A stretch of DNA of 17,814 nucleotides from JBAVQS01 sp049694275 (lineage in GTDB: Bacteria > Chloroflexota > Anaerolineae > UBA4142 > SHND01). The stretch lies in NCBI GenBank assembly GCA_049694275.1, contig JBAVQS010000309.1:1-17814 (forward strand). The letters are read 5' to 3'. The notes beneath the pieces are model-generated. The model did no database searches and was not told the DNA's origin. It was given only the letters and a program-made list of their open reading frames with translations. Made by a program: the position numbers and the translations under genes. Positions 1-7,098 of this stretch are shown here, in pieces (position 1 is the stretch's first letter; every line of letters starts with the position of its first letter).

Positions 1-99
1 AATACCAAGTCAAACTTTTCAGATTTGGCGATGGAACTCGCGTGTGGCTTGCATAATCTGCGAGTGCGTCAGCGCAAGCGTCGGCTACGAAAATTGTGA
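1..99 (+). CDS. C-terminal fragment of a DDE transposase (cut by the window edge)
   Basis: Frame 1 is open from the first base to a TGA at 97-99 and encodes 32 residues. They include MELACGLHNLRVRQRKRR, the pattern that ends many DDE-type transposases of the IS5/DDE_4 kind (a helix with xCxLHNxRV followed by a basic tail). The start lies outside the window, so the catalytic DDE residues cannot be checked and it is unknown whether the element is intact. It runs in the same direction as sufC and ends 174 bases before it. The call rests on motif recall over a short stretch; another protein with a basic tail is possible. Confidence 0.55.
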   Translation, partial: NTKSNFSDLAMELACGLHNLRVRQRKRRLRKL

Positions 100-181
100 A
101 CCCAAAAATTATTTCGCATAAAGTCTAATTCATTTGCACTAAATATCACAAATTCTAACGGCATTTTAACGCGATATTTCT

Positions 182-232
182 GATTCTTATATGATTTTAA
201 GAATCGGCGGTTACAATGTTTTAGGATATAAT
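182..232 (+). promoter_or_regulatory. Candidate suf promoter with an upstream dyad operator
   Basis: A perfect -10 hexamer TATAAT lies at 227-232, about 42 bases before the sufC start. No good -35 hexamer sits 16-18 bases upstream. Instead, an 8-base inverted repeat, GATTCTTA (182-189) and TAAGAATC (198-205) around an 8-base spacer, ends close to the expected -35 position. A poor -35 with an adjacent dyad suggests control by a DNA-binding regulator. The dyad is not the CAAC-N6-GTTG site known for cyanobacterial SufR. No regulator gene is visible in the window. Confidence 0.45.
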
Positions 233-273
233 CAGTTACTGTTCTGCAAACTCTGGGGAGGCCTGCCACATCT

Positions 274-1068
274 ATGGCAAATGAATTAGTAATTAAGGAC
301 CTTCACGTATCGGTTGAAGGAAAAGAGATTCTCAAAGGGATTAGCCTGACCATCAGCAAGGGTGAGATTCATGCAATCATGGGACCAAACGGTTCCGGCA
401 AATCGACCCTGGCCAACACCCTTGCTGGACATCCGCACTATCAAGTGACGAGTGGCGACATTTTGTACAAGGGCGAAAGCATTCTCGAAATGAGCCCCGA
501 CGAGCGCGCACGCAAGGGCATCTTCCTCGCCTTCCAATATCCCCACTCAGTTCCCGGCGTGACAGTCGCCAACTTTTTGCGCACAGCGCTCAATGCCAAG
601 CGCAAGGAAGAACTCGGCGGGGCATTCAAGCCCGTATCGATCCCCGAATTTCGCAAGATGGTGCGCCAGCGCATGGCCCAGCTCAAGCTGGACGACTCTT
701 TTGCCACTCGCTATTTGAACGAGGGGTTCTCCGGCGGCGAGAAGAAGCGCGCCGAGATTTTGCAGATGGCGGTGCTCAAGCCTGAAATCGCCATCCTCGA
801 CGAGACCGATTCGGGGCTCGACATTGACGGGGTGCGTATCGTCTCCGAAGGGGTCAATACACTTGCCGGACCCGACCTGGGCATTCTCATTATTACGCAC
901 TATCAACGCATCCTGAACTATATCAGGCCCCAATTTGTTCATGTGCTGGTCAGCGGCAAAATTGCGGTGGAGGGCGGTCCCGAACTCGCATTGAAACTCG
1001 AAGAAAAGGGCTACGACTGGGTCAAAGAGGTTACGCCCGAAGAGCTCGGCGCGGTCGTCAACGGATAA
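274..1068 (+). CDS. sufC: SufC, ATPase of the SufBCD iron-sulfur cluster assembly complex
   Basis: This 264-residue cytosolic ABC-type ATPase powers cluster assembly on the SufBCD scaffold; it is not a transporter. Visible motifs, in order, are Walker A GPNGSGKST (37-45), Q-loop FQYP with Q88, the SufC-type signature FSGGEKKR (152-159), Walker B ending ILDETDSGLD (174-183) and the H-loop H209 in ITHY. The length is typical (about 250-265). The start is ATG 274 behind GGGGAGG at 255-261; the spacing of 12 is somewhat long, but the N-terminal sequence fits the family. It is the first gene of the operon and lies 52 bases before sufB. Nothing is missing. Confidence 0.97.
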   Translation: MANELVIKDLHVSVEGKEILKGISLTISKGEIHAIMGPNGSGKSTLANTLAGHPHYQVTSGDILYKGESILEMSPDERARKGIFLAFQYPHSVPGVTVANFLRTALNAKRKEELGGAFKPVSIPEFRKMVRQRMAQLKLDDSFATRYLNEGFSGGEKKRAEILQMAVLKPEIAILDETDSGLDIDGVRIVSEGVNTLAGPDLGILIITHYQRILNYIRPQFVHVLVSGKIAVEGGPELALKLEEKGYDWVKEVTPEELGAVVNG

Positions 1069-1096
1069 GCCCACCGACTGGATCGATCAGAATAAA

Positions 1097-1114
1097 CTCT
1101 CTAATGAGAGGGAG
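1097..1114 (+). promoter_or_regulatory. Small hairpin touching the sufB ribosome binding site
   Basis: CTCTC (1097-1101), a TAAT loop and GAGAG (1106-1110) form a 5-bp hairpin that covers the first part of the sufB Shine-Dalgarno sequence GAGAGGGAG (1106-1114). The core GGGAG stays mostly free, seven bases before ATG 1121. It could weakly damp translation of sufB relative to sufC. It is short and may be coincidental. Confidence 0.3.
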
Positions 1115-1120
1115 AATGAA

Positions 1121-2545
1121 ATGGCAGAAGAACGAAAACAGCAGTTTGATATCGGTGCGACAGGAACTTCATACAAAGAGAAATACGGGTTTTACGACGC
1201 GGAGAATTATTCGTTCAAGAGCAAAAAGGGCCTGAGCCATGAGGTCGTCGAAGAGATTTCATGGATGAAGAACGAGCCCGATTGGATGCGCCAGTATCGT
1301 CATCGCGCCCTGGATATTTTTTACAAGAAACCAATGCCGCAGTGGGGTGGCAACCTCAACGATATTAACTTTGACGACATCTTTTATTTCGTTCGCGCGA
1401 CGGACAAGGCCGAGCGCTCATGGGATGACCTGCCCAAGGACATCAAGAATACGTTCGACCGCCTGGGCATTCCCGAAGCCGAGCAAAAATTCCTGTCTGG
1501 CGTTGGCGCTCAGTACGAGTCCGAGGTCGTGTATCACAACATCAAGGAATCGCTCCAAAAGCAGGGCGTGCTTTTCGTCGACACGGACACCGCGTTGCGC
1601 GAGTATCCGGACATTGTCAAGAAATATTTCGGCACGATTATTCCGTCGGCTGACAACAAGTTCTCGGCGTTGAACAGCGCGGTCTGGTCTGGCGGCTCTT
1701 TCATCTATGTCCCGCCGGGGGTGCATGTCGACATGCCACTCCAGGCTTATTTCCGCATCAACACCAAGAACATGGGCCAGTTCGAGCGGACATTGATTAT
1801 CGCGGATGAAGGCTCATTCGTCCACTATGTCGAGGGGTGCACCGCCCCGACCTATACCACGGATTCGCTGCACAGCGCAGTTGTCGAGATCATCATCCTC
1901 AAGGGCGCCCGCGTGCGCTATACAACCATCCAGAATTGGTCGACCAATGTCTATAACCTGGTCACCAAGCGCGCCGTCGCCCGCGAGGACGCGACCATGG
2001 AGTGGGTCGACGCCAACCTGGGCAGCAAGCTGACGATGAAGTACCCGAGCATTTATTTGATGGGCAAGGGCGCACACGGCGAAGTCCTCTCAGTCGCCTT
2101 TGCGGGCAAGGGCCAGCACCAGGACGCCGGCGGCAAGGCCGTGCATGCCGCGCCGCATACCTCTTCCCAGATCGTCAGCAAGTCGATCAGCAAGGACGGC
2201 GGGCGCACATCGTATCGCGGCCTGCTCAAGGTCTATCCGGGCTGCGAGGGGGTCAAGGCGAACGTTCGCTGCGACGCGCTCCTGCTCGACGAACAGTCCC
2301 GCTCGGACACCTACCCTTATATCGAGGTGGACGAAGACAATGTGACCATCGGCCACGAGGCATCGGTAAGCAAGATTGGCGAAGAGCAACTCTTTTACCT
2401 GATGTCACGCGGTCTGAACGAAGCCGAGGCGTCCAGTATGGTTGTCAGCGGCTTTATCGAGCCTATCGTCAAAGAGCTGCCGATGGAATTCGCGGTCGAG
2501 ATGAACCGCCTCATCCAACTCCAGATGGAAGGCTCCGTGGGCTAG
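1121..2545 (+). CDS. sufB: SufB, scaffold subunit of the SufBCD complex
   Basis: SufB (474 residues) pairs with SufD and SufC and carries the site where the cluster is built. The C-terminal half shows the family core: the region around 300-420 includes NVRCDALLLD with C384, which corresponds to the essential C405 of the E. coli protein, and GHEA with E413. The beta-helix core and the C-terminal segment FYLMSRGLNEAEA (425-437) are intact. The length matches the long SufB form (about 465-495). ATG 1121 follows a strong GAGAGGGAG. The gene sits 52 bases after sufC in the usual C-B order. The reading frame ends just before the hairpin shared with the opposing methyltransferase gene. Confidence 0.97.
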   Translation: MAEERKQQFDIGATGTSYKEKYGFYDAENYSFKSKKGLSHEVVEEISWMKNEPDWMRQYRHRALDIFYKKPMPQWGGNLNDINFDDIFYFVRATDKAERSWDDLPKDIKNTFDRLGIPEAEQKFLSGVGAQYESEVVYHNIKESLQKQGVLFVDTDTALREYPDIVKKYFGTIIPSADNKFSALNSAVWSGGSFIYVPPGVHVDMPLQAYFRINTKNMGQFERTLIIADEGSFVHYVEGCTAPTYTTDSLHSAVVEIIILKGARVRYTTIQNWSTNVYNLVTKRAVAREDATMEWVDANLGSKLTMKYPSIYLMGKGAHGEVLSVAFAGKGQHQDAGGKAVHAAPHTSSQIVSKSISKDGGRTSYRGLLKVYPGCEGVKANVRCDALLLDEQSRSDTYPYIEVDEDNVTIGHEASVSKIGEEQLFYLMSRGLNEAEASSMVVSGFIEPIVKELPMEFAVEMNRLIQLQMEGSVG

Positions 2546-2569
2546 GGAATTCACTGCGCTTTAAAACAC

Positions 2570-2599
2570 AACGCTCTCCCGTACCCGCGAGAGAGCGTT
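2570..2599 (-). terminator. Hairpin between sufB and the methyltransferase gene
   Basis: AACGCTCTC (2570-2578) and GAGAGCGTT (2591-2599) form a perfect 9-bp stem with a 12-base loop. Read on the - strand, the stem is followed by TGTGTTTT, a fair U-tract, so it fits an intrinsic terminator for the methyltransferase; the stem overlaps that gene's stop codon (2598-2600). Read on the + strand, the downstream sequence is only weakly T-rich, so readthrough from sufB toward sufD remains possible. Confidence 0.55.
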
Positions 2600-3458
2600 A
2601 TGATTGTACCAATGCCGCCTTGACCCGTTTCCTGGCCTCGTTAAAGTACTCGGGATCAATCTCGAACCCGACGAAATCGACGCCAAGACGGAGGGCCGAG
2701 ATGGCGACCGGCGCAAGCCCCATGAACGGATCAAGCACACGCCGGGTGTGCTTGACACCGTGTAAACGAATGCACATTTCGGCCAACTTGATCGGGAAGG
2801 TCGCGGGGTGGGGGCGCTGATCCTTCCGGTTGCGAATTGTCTCATAGGGGATGAACCAGGTATTGCCCCGGCAGCGCAGGTCGTGGCGCGCCGAGTCCCA
2901 GCGCCCAACGTTCGACTTGTCCTGATAGGGAACGCCAATCGCCAGCCGGTCGAGTGGCACATCACCCTGCGCGGTCAGGTGAAAGATATACTCGTGGCAA
3001 TCATTCACAAAGCGCGGGCTGTTGATCGGTTTGTAATGGCCGACGGAAATATCGCCCGTGATATTCGGATAGTTGCCCACGTCCTCTTTCTCGATAGCGA
3101 TGGACTTGATCCAGTGAATGACATTCTGGAGCACGAAATGCTTTTGCACCCGCTCCAGCACCTGAAAGGGAACGAGGGGATCGGTTGGCTTGCTCCCGAT
3201 GTTGAGAAAGAGCGAGCCCTGCCCTGCCAGCACGCCGGCGACGGCGCCCGCCCACTCGTCAATCCAGTCCAGGTAACTGGAACGGGAGACTTTATCGTCA
3301 TAGCGCCCATATTCGATACCGAGGTTATATGGCGGCGAAGTCACTACGACATCGACCGCCCCTGGCTCTAGCCGGCGCGGCATTCCGGCGATACAATCCT
3401 GGTGATACAGGGCGAGCGTTGAATTCGCTCCCTGGTAGATATAACTCGTTCTAGCCAT
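2598..3458 (-). CDS. Solitary site-specific DNA methyltransferase (beta class, N4-C or N6-A)
   Basis: This 286-residue protein has the motif order of beta-class amino-methyltransferases: catalytic motif IV TSPPYN (40-45) near the N-terminus, a variable middle likely to hold target recognition, then motif X HPATFP (217-222), motif I DPFMGLAP (243-250) and the acidic motif II GFEIDPEY (264-271). TSPPY favours N4-cytosine over N6-adenine, but this is not decisive. Motif I departs from the usual DPFxGSGTT: the second Gly is Ala and a Pro follows. The start chosen is ATG at 3458, with GGA six bases upstream; the upstream in-frame ATG at 3485 overlaps the predicted -10 box. No endonuclease gene is adjacent. 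The gene lies antisense between sufB and sufD. Confidence 0.9.
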   Translation of the reverse strand: MARTSYIYQGANSTLALYHQDCIAGMPRRLEPGAVDVVVTSPPYNLGIEYGRYDDKVSRSSYLDWIDEWAGAVAGVLAGQGSLFLNIGSKPTDPLVPFQVLERVQKHFVLQNVIHWIKSIAIEKEDVGNYPNITGDISVGHYKPINSPRFVNDCHEYIFHLTAQGDVPLDRLAIGVPYQDKSNVGRWDSARHDLRCRGNTWFIPYETIRNRKDQRPHPATFPIKLAEMCIRLHGVKHTRRVLDPFMGLAPVAISALRLGVDFVGFEIDPEYFNEARKRVKAALVQS

Positions 3459-3475
3459 CGTCATTCCGTAAAAGC

Positions 3476-3504
3476 ATTCTATCATTTGATTTACAGACTA
3501 GCAA
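3476..3504 (-). promoter_or_regulatory. Promoter of the methyltransferase gene
   Basis: On the - strand, TTGCTA (3504-3499) and TAGAAT (3481-3476) are separated by exactly 17 bases, a good sigma70-type match. Transcription would begin near 3469 and leave a leader of about 10 bases with GGA before ATG 3458. This decides the start: the ATG at 3485 would lie upstream of the transcript. I see no equally good + strand promoter here for sufD. Confidence 0.55.
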
Positions 3505-3534
3505 TAATTGCAATTTCATGGAGGCAATGGACTC

Positions 3535-4938
3535 GTGGATGTAAATACTCGAACGCAGGCCGCTTTAGACAAACAGAGCATCCAGGCGCTCTCCCGCATC
3601 AAGGGCGAGCCCGAGTGGCTGCGCGCCCTGCGGCTCGACGCGTGGCATATTTATGAAGAGACGCCAATCCCTGCTGCAAACGACGAACTCTGGCGACGGA
3701 CGAGTCTCAAGGATTTGCAGCTCGACAAGGTTATTCCTTACTCGGACGCCCCGCAGGCAAACTGGTCGCTTCAGGCGCTCCCGGCAGAATACCAGGCCCT
3801 GCTCGCCCGCTCCAACGGCGGCGGCATCGTCGTCCAGCACAATTCACACAACGGCTACTTTCAACTCTCGGAAGAACTGGCCAAACAAGGCGTTATTTTC
3901 TGCGACCTGGATACCGCGATTCGTGAGCACGGCGACCTCGTTCGCCAGCATCTGATGACGCGCGCGGTGACGATCACCGAGAACCGCTATGCCCGGCACG
4001 TCAACGCACAGGGCGTGAGCGAGCACCGGGGCTATGGCGACACGATCGGCGATCTGAAATTTGCCACCCTCCACGGCGCATTCCTGAGCGGCGGCGTCTT
4101 CCTCTATGTTCCGCGCAACGTCGTCATCGACGCGCCCCTGCACGCGCTGACCTATTTCGACGCCCCGAACATTGCCGCTTTTACCCACTCGCTCATCATT
4201 CTCGAGCCCGGCGCATCCGTGAAATTGATCGAGGACTATGCCTCCGCGGCCAACGAACCCCAGCGTTTTTCCAGCCGCGCCGTCGAACTGATTCTAAAAC
4301 CGGGATCGAGCCTGCAATATTTCAACCTGCAGGACTGGGCGCAAAACGTCTGGGATTTTTCGTCGCAGACCGCCCTACTGGACCGCGACAGCTCACTCAC
4401 CTGGCTCACCGGCACGCTTGGCAGCGCCGTCACGAAAGCGTTCCTCGACACCCGCCTGGAAGGTCCGGGCGCCAATGCAGCGCTCCTCGGCTTTTTCTTT
4501 GGCGAAGGGGAGCAGCATTTCGACCAGCATACGTTCCAGAATCACATCTCAGATCATGCAACGAGCGATCTGCTCTACAAGGGAGCGCTCAAGGACAAGG
4601 GGTATTCCGTCTTTCGCGGTCTGATTCGCGTCAACCCGAACGCCCAACGCTCAGACGCCTATCAGCAAAATCGCAACCTCTTGCTCTCGCAGCATTCGCA
4701 CGCCGATTCGATCCCCGAATTGGAGATCGAGGCGAACGACGTTCGCTGCACCCACGGCGCAACGGTCGGACCGATCGATGCAGACCAGGTCTTTTACCTG
4801 ATGGCGCGCGGGATCGAGCGCGCCGAGGCTGAGCAGTTGATTGTGGAAGGATTCTTTGATCCGCTCTTGCAAAAGATTCCGCTCGAAGCTGTGCGAGACC
4901 GGCTCTCGGATGTCATCCAGCACAAGATTACAGGCTAG
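3535..4938 (+). CDS. sufD: SufD, partner scaffold subunit of SufBCD
   Basis: SufD (467 residues from this start) forms a heterodimer with SufB and supplies a histidine to the cluster site. The family core is clear: HALTYFDAPN (about 203-212), FFFGEGEQHFDQHTFQNH (about 320-337), FRGLIRVNPNAQ (about 360-371) and RCTHGATVG with H407, which matches the essential E. coli H360. FYLMARGIERAEAE follows, as in SufB. The start is GTG at 3535, because GGAGG (3520-3524) lies ten bases upstream; an in-frame TTG at 3508 precedes the ribosome binding site, and the nearby ATGs are out of frame. It is cut off from sufB by the antisense methyltransferase gene, so its expression depends on readthrough or an unseen promoter. 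Confidence 0.95.
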   Translation: MDVNTRTQAALDKQSIQALSRIKGEPEWLRALRLDAWHIYEETPIPAANDELWRRTSLKDLQLDKVIPYSDAPQANWSLQALPAEYQALLARSNGGGIVVQHNSHNGYFQLSEELAKQGVIFCDLDTAIREHGDLVRQHLMTRAVTITENRYARHVNAQGVSEHRGYGDTIGDLKFATLHGAFLSGGVFLYVPRNVVIDAPLHALTYFDAPNIAAFTHSLIILEPGASVKLIEDYASAANEPQRFSSRAVELILKPGSSLQYFNLQDWAQNVWDFSSQTALLDRDSSLTWLTGTLGSAVTKAFLDTRLEGPGANAALLGFFFGEGEQHFDQHTFQNHISDHATSDLLYKGALKDKGYSVFRGLIRVNPNAQRSDAYQQNRNLLLSQHSHADSIPELEIEANDVRCTHGATVGPIDADQVFYLMARGIERAEAEQLIVEGFFDPLLQKIPLEAVRDRLSDVIQHKITG

Positions 4939-4941
4939 ATC

Positions 4942-4972
4942 GAAACCAGGTTTCCAATGGGAACCTGGTTTC
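4942..4972 (+). terminator. Strong hairpin between sufD and the sulfurtransferase gene
   Basis: Four bases after the sufD stop, a 14-bp stem (4942-4955 with 4959-4972, one G-T pair) closes on a 3-base loop. It is followed by TCAC and not by a long T-run. It may be a partial terminator or attenuator lowering downstream expression, or a 3'-end stabiliser for sufCBD mRNA. Confidence 0.5.
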
Positions 4973-5017
4973 TCACATGAGCGCGATCATAGGAATTTCG
5001 TTAAAGGGAGGAAAATT

Positions 5018-5863
<846 letters not shown>

Positions 5864-5873
5864 CAGGCCGCCG

Positions 5874-5929
5874 GTCACAGGTCGCAGGTCGCAATCGGCT
5901 TGCTGCTTGTGGCCTGTGGCTTGTGTGAC
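5874..5929. repeat. Heptamer-built palindrome upstream of the first U-type scaffold gene
   Basis: Three head-to-tail heptamers GTCACAG, GTCGCAG and GTCGCAA (5874-5894) face inverted heptamers of the type YTGTGGC (about 5905-5929), ending in GTGTGAC. Differences between the arms are mostly of the kind that leave G-U pairs on the + strand transcript, so a hairpin can still form. It begins ten bases after the sulfurtransferase stop and resembles the element at 7030-7079. Confidence 0.6.
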
Positions 5930-5939
5930 ATGAAACCTG

Positions 5940-6380
5940 ATGGACCGACGCGAATATATCGAATTCATCATGGATCATTTCAACAACCCCCGCGACAAGG
6001 GCAAGTTGGACGATCCGGATATCCTGGTGAATGGCGGCAATCCCGGCTGCGGCGACGTCGTCACCCTCTATGTCAAAATGGACGAGAAGGACCGGATCGC
6101 CGACGTGAAATGGGACGGCCAAGGTTGCACCATTAGCATGGCAGCCGCCTCCCTGTTGATGGAAAAGGTCCAGGGTAAGACGCTGCAAGAAATCGAAGCC
6201 ATGGACTATGGCGAGATAATTGACGAACTGGGCCGGGAGGTGGTACAATCGCGGTTGCGCTGCGCCACGCTCGCCATGGATACACTCAAGGGCGGCGCAC
6301 GTGAGTATCCGACCCGCAAGGCGCTGGGCCAAAAACTGGTTCAGCCCATAGTATTGGGCCATACACTGAAAACCGACTAA
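5940..6380 (+). CDS. U-type iron-sulfur scaffold / sulfur-acceptor protein (first paralog)
   Basis: This 146-residue protein of the IscU/SufU/NifU-N family would accept sulfur from SufS or hold a nascent cluster. The ligand set is complete: C37 and D39 in NPGCGD, C63 in QGCTIS and C108 in RLRCATL. Between C63 and C108 there are only 44 residues, as in IscU; the extra loop of Bacillus-type SufU is absent. The LPPVK chaperone-binding motif of IscU is also absent. The C-terminus carries a tail (about 121-146) not found in the second paralog at 8374. The ATG at 5940 has no clear ribosome binding site, but the first residues align with the family (EYIEFIMDHFNNP). It lies after the palindrome and before sufT. 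Confidence 0.88.
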   Translation: MDRREYIEFIMDHFNNPRDKGKLDDPDILVNGGNPGCGDVVTLYVKMDEKDRIADVKWDGQGCTISMAAASLLMEKVQGKTLQEIEAMDYGEIIDELGREVVQSRLRCATLAMDTLKGGAREYPTRKALGQKLVQPIVLGHTLKTD

Positions 6381-6470
6381 CCCGATTCCTTTGGTCCTTT
6401 CCTTTGCCGGGCACGAGTTCCCGATCATTGGAAGGGAAGAGGGAATAGGAAGGGGATCTCGAGGAATCAC

Positions 6471-7025
6471 ATGAGCTTTATATCTTCGCTTTTCAAGCAA
6501 GGATCACAGGGTGAGGAACGGAAGACGGAGTTGGTGATGGACGAACAGAAATCGGAAACCCAGGTGCAGAACCCGAGCACGACCGAGACGCTGGTAAGCG
6601 CCGCGCCTCAAGCCACCGCCCCGATGGAGACATCCCCTGTGCAGCCGGCAGCCAGTGGAGCAACCACAACACCCAGCGCGGCTCAACCCGACGACGGCCC
6701 AGACAGTGAGCACCAGAGCATGCCCATCGTCGAACCGGGCAGCGTTGAAGAACAGATGAAGGGCGCTTTACGCCAAATCTACGATCCCGAGATCGGCCTC
6801 GAAGTCATCCAGCTCGGCCTGATCCGCGAAATTAACCTGAAATCCGACCCGGCCGAAGTCAAGATGATGCTCACGACGCCGTTCTGCCCTTATGGCGGAT
6901 GGCTCATCCAACAGATCAAGGATGTGAGCGAAAGCATCGCGGGCAAGCCGATCAAGGTTATCGTCCTGCCTGACCTCTGGGACCCCAACCTCATGGAGGA
7001 CCCCGGCCTGTTGATGGGCTGGTAG
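6471..7025 (+). CDS. sufT: SufT-like DUF59 (MIP18) protein with a long disordered N-terminus
   Basis: Residues about 91-184 form a DUF59/MIP18 domain, a family acting in late iron-sulfur maturation (SufT, cytosolic CIA2) or in PaaD. Visible signatures are YDPEIGLEVIQLGLI (104-118), TTPFCPYGGWL with C139 (135-145) and the closing LWDP (169-172). Residues about 10-90 are rich in Ser, Thr, Pro, Ala and Gln and look disordered; the stand-alone family is usually only about 100 residues long. ATG 6471 follows GAGGA at 6461-6465. An internal ATG at 6537 has a GGAG upstream and could give a shorter form that still holds most of the tail. The place in the suf operon supports the SufT name over PaaD. 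Confidence 0.85.
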   Translation: MSFISSLFKQGSQGEERKTELVMDEQKSETQVQNPSTTETLVSAAPQATAPMETSPVQPAASGATTTPSAAQPDDGPDSEHQSMPIVEPGSVEEQMKGALRQIYDPEIGLEVIQLGLIREINLKSDPAEVKMMLTTPFCPYGGWLIQQIKDVSESIAGKPIKVIVLPDLWDPNLMEDPGLLMGW

Positions 7026-7029
7026 ACCG

Positions 7030-7079
7030 GTCACGAGTCACAAGTGGCAAGTCGCACAATACCTGCCACCTGTGACTCG
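7030..7079. repeat. Heptamer-built palindrome upstream of sufS
   Basis: Four tandem heptamers (GTCACGA, GTCACAA, GTGGCAA, GTCGCAC; 7030-7057) are followed by an inverted arm. Bases 7034-7049 and 7064-7079 pair over 16 positions with one A/C mismatch that would be G-U in a - strand transcript. It starts four bases after the sufT stop and ends 19 bases before the sufS start. It is the same kind of element as at 5874-5929, sharing the opening GGTCAC and the heptamer unit. Confidence 0.65.
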
Positions 7080-7098
7080 CGATTTGGAACCTGCAACT

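Noticed and set aside
69..269. A 66-codon - frame upstream of sufC
   Set aside because: No homology that I recognise; it would run over the suf promoter and into the transposase fragment.
2002..2820. A 272-codon + frame running from inside sufB into the methyltransferase gene
   Set aside because: Overlaps sufB out of frame and the methyltransferase antisense; low-complexity Arg/Gly composition and no ribosome site.
3508..3534. An N-terminal extension of SufD from TTG 3508
   Set aside because: It would start upstream of the strong GGAGG at 3520-3524, which is correctly spaced for GTG 3535.
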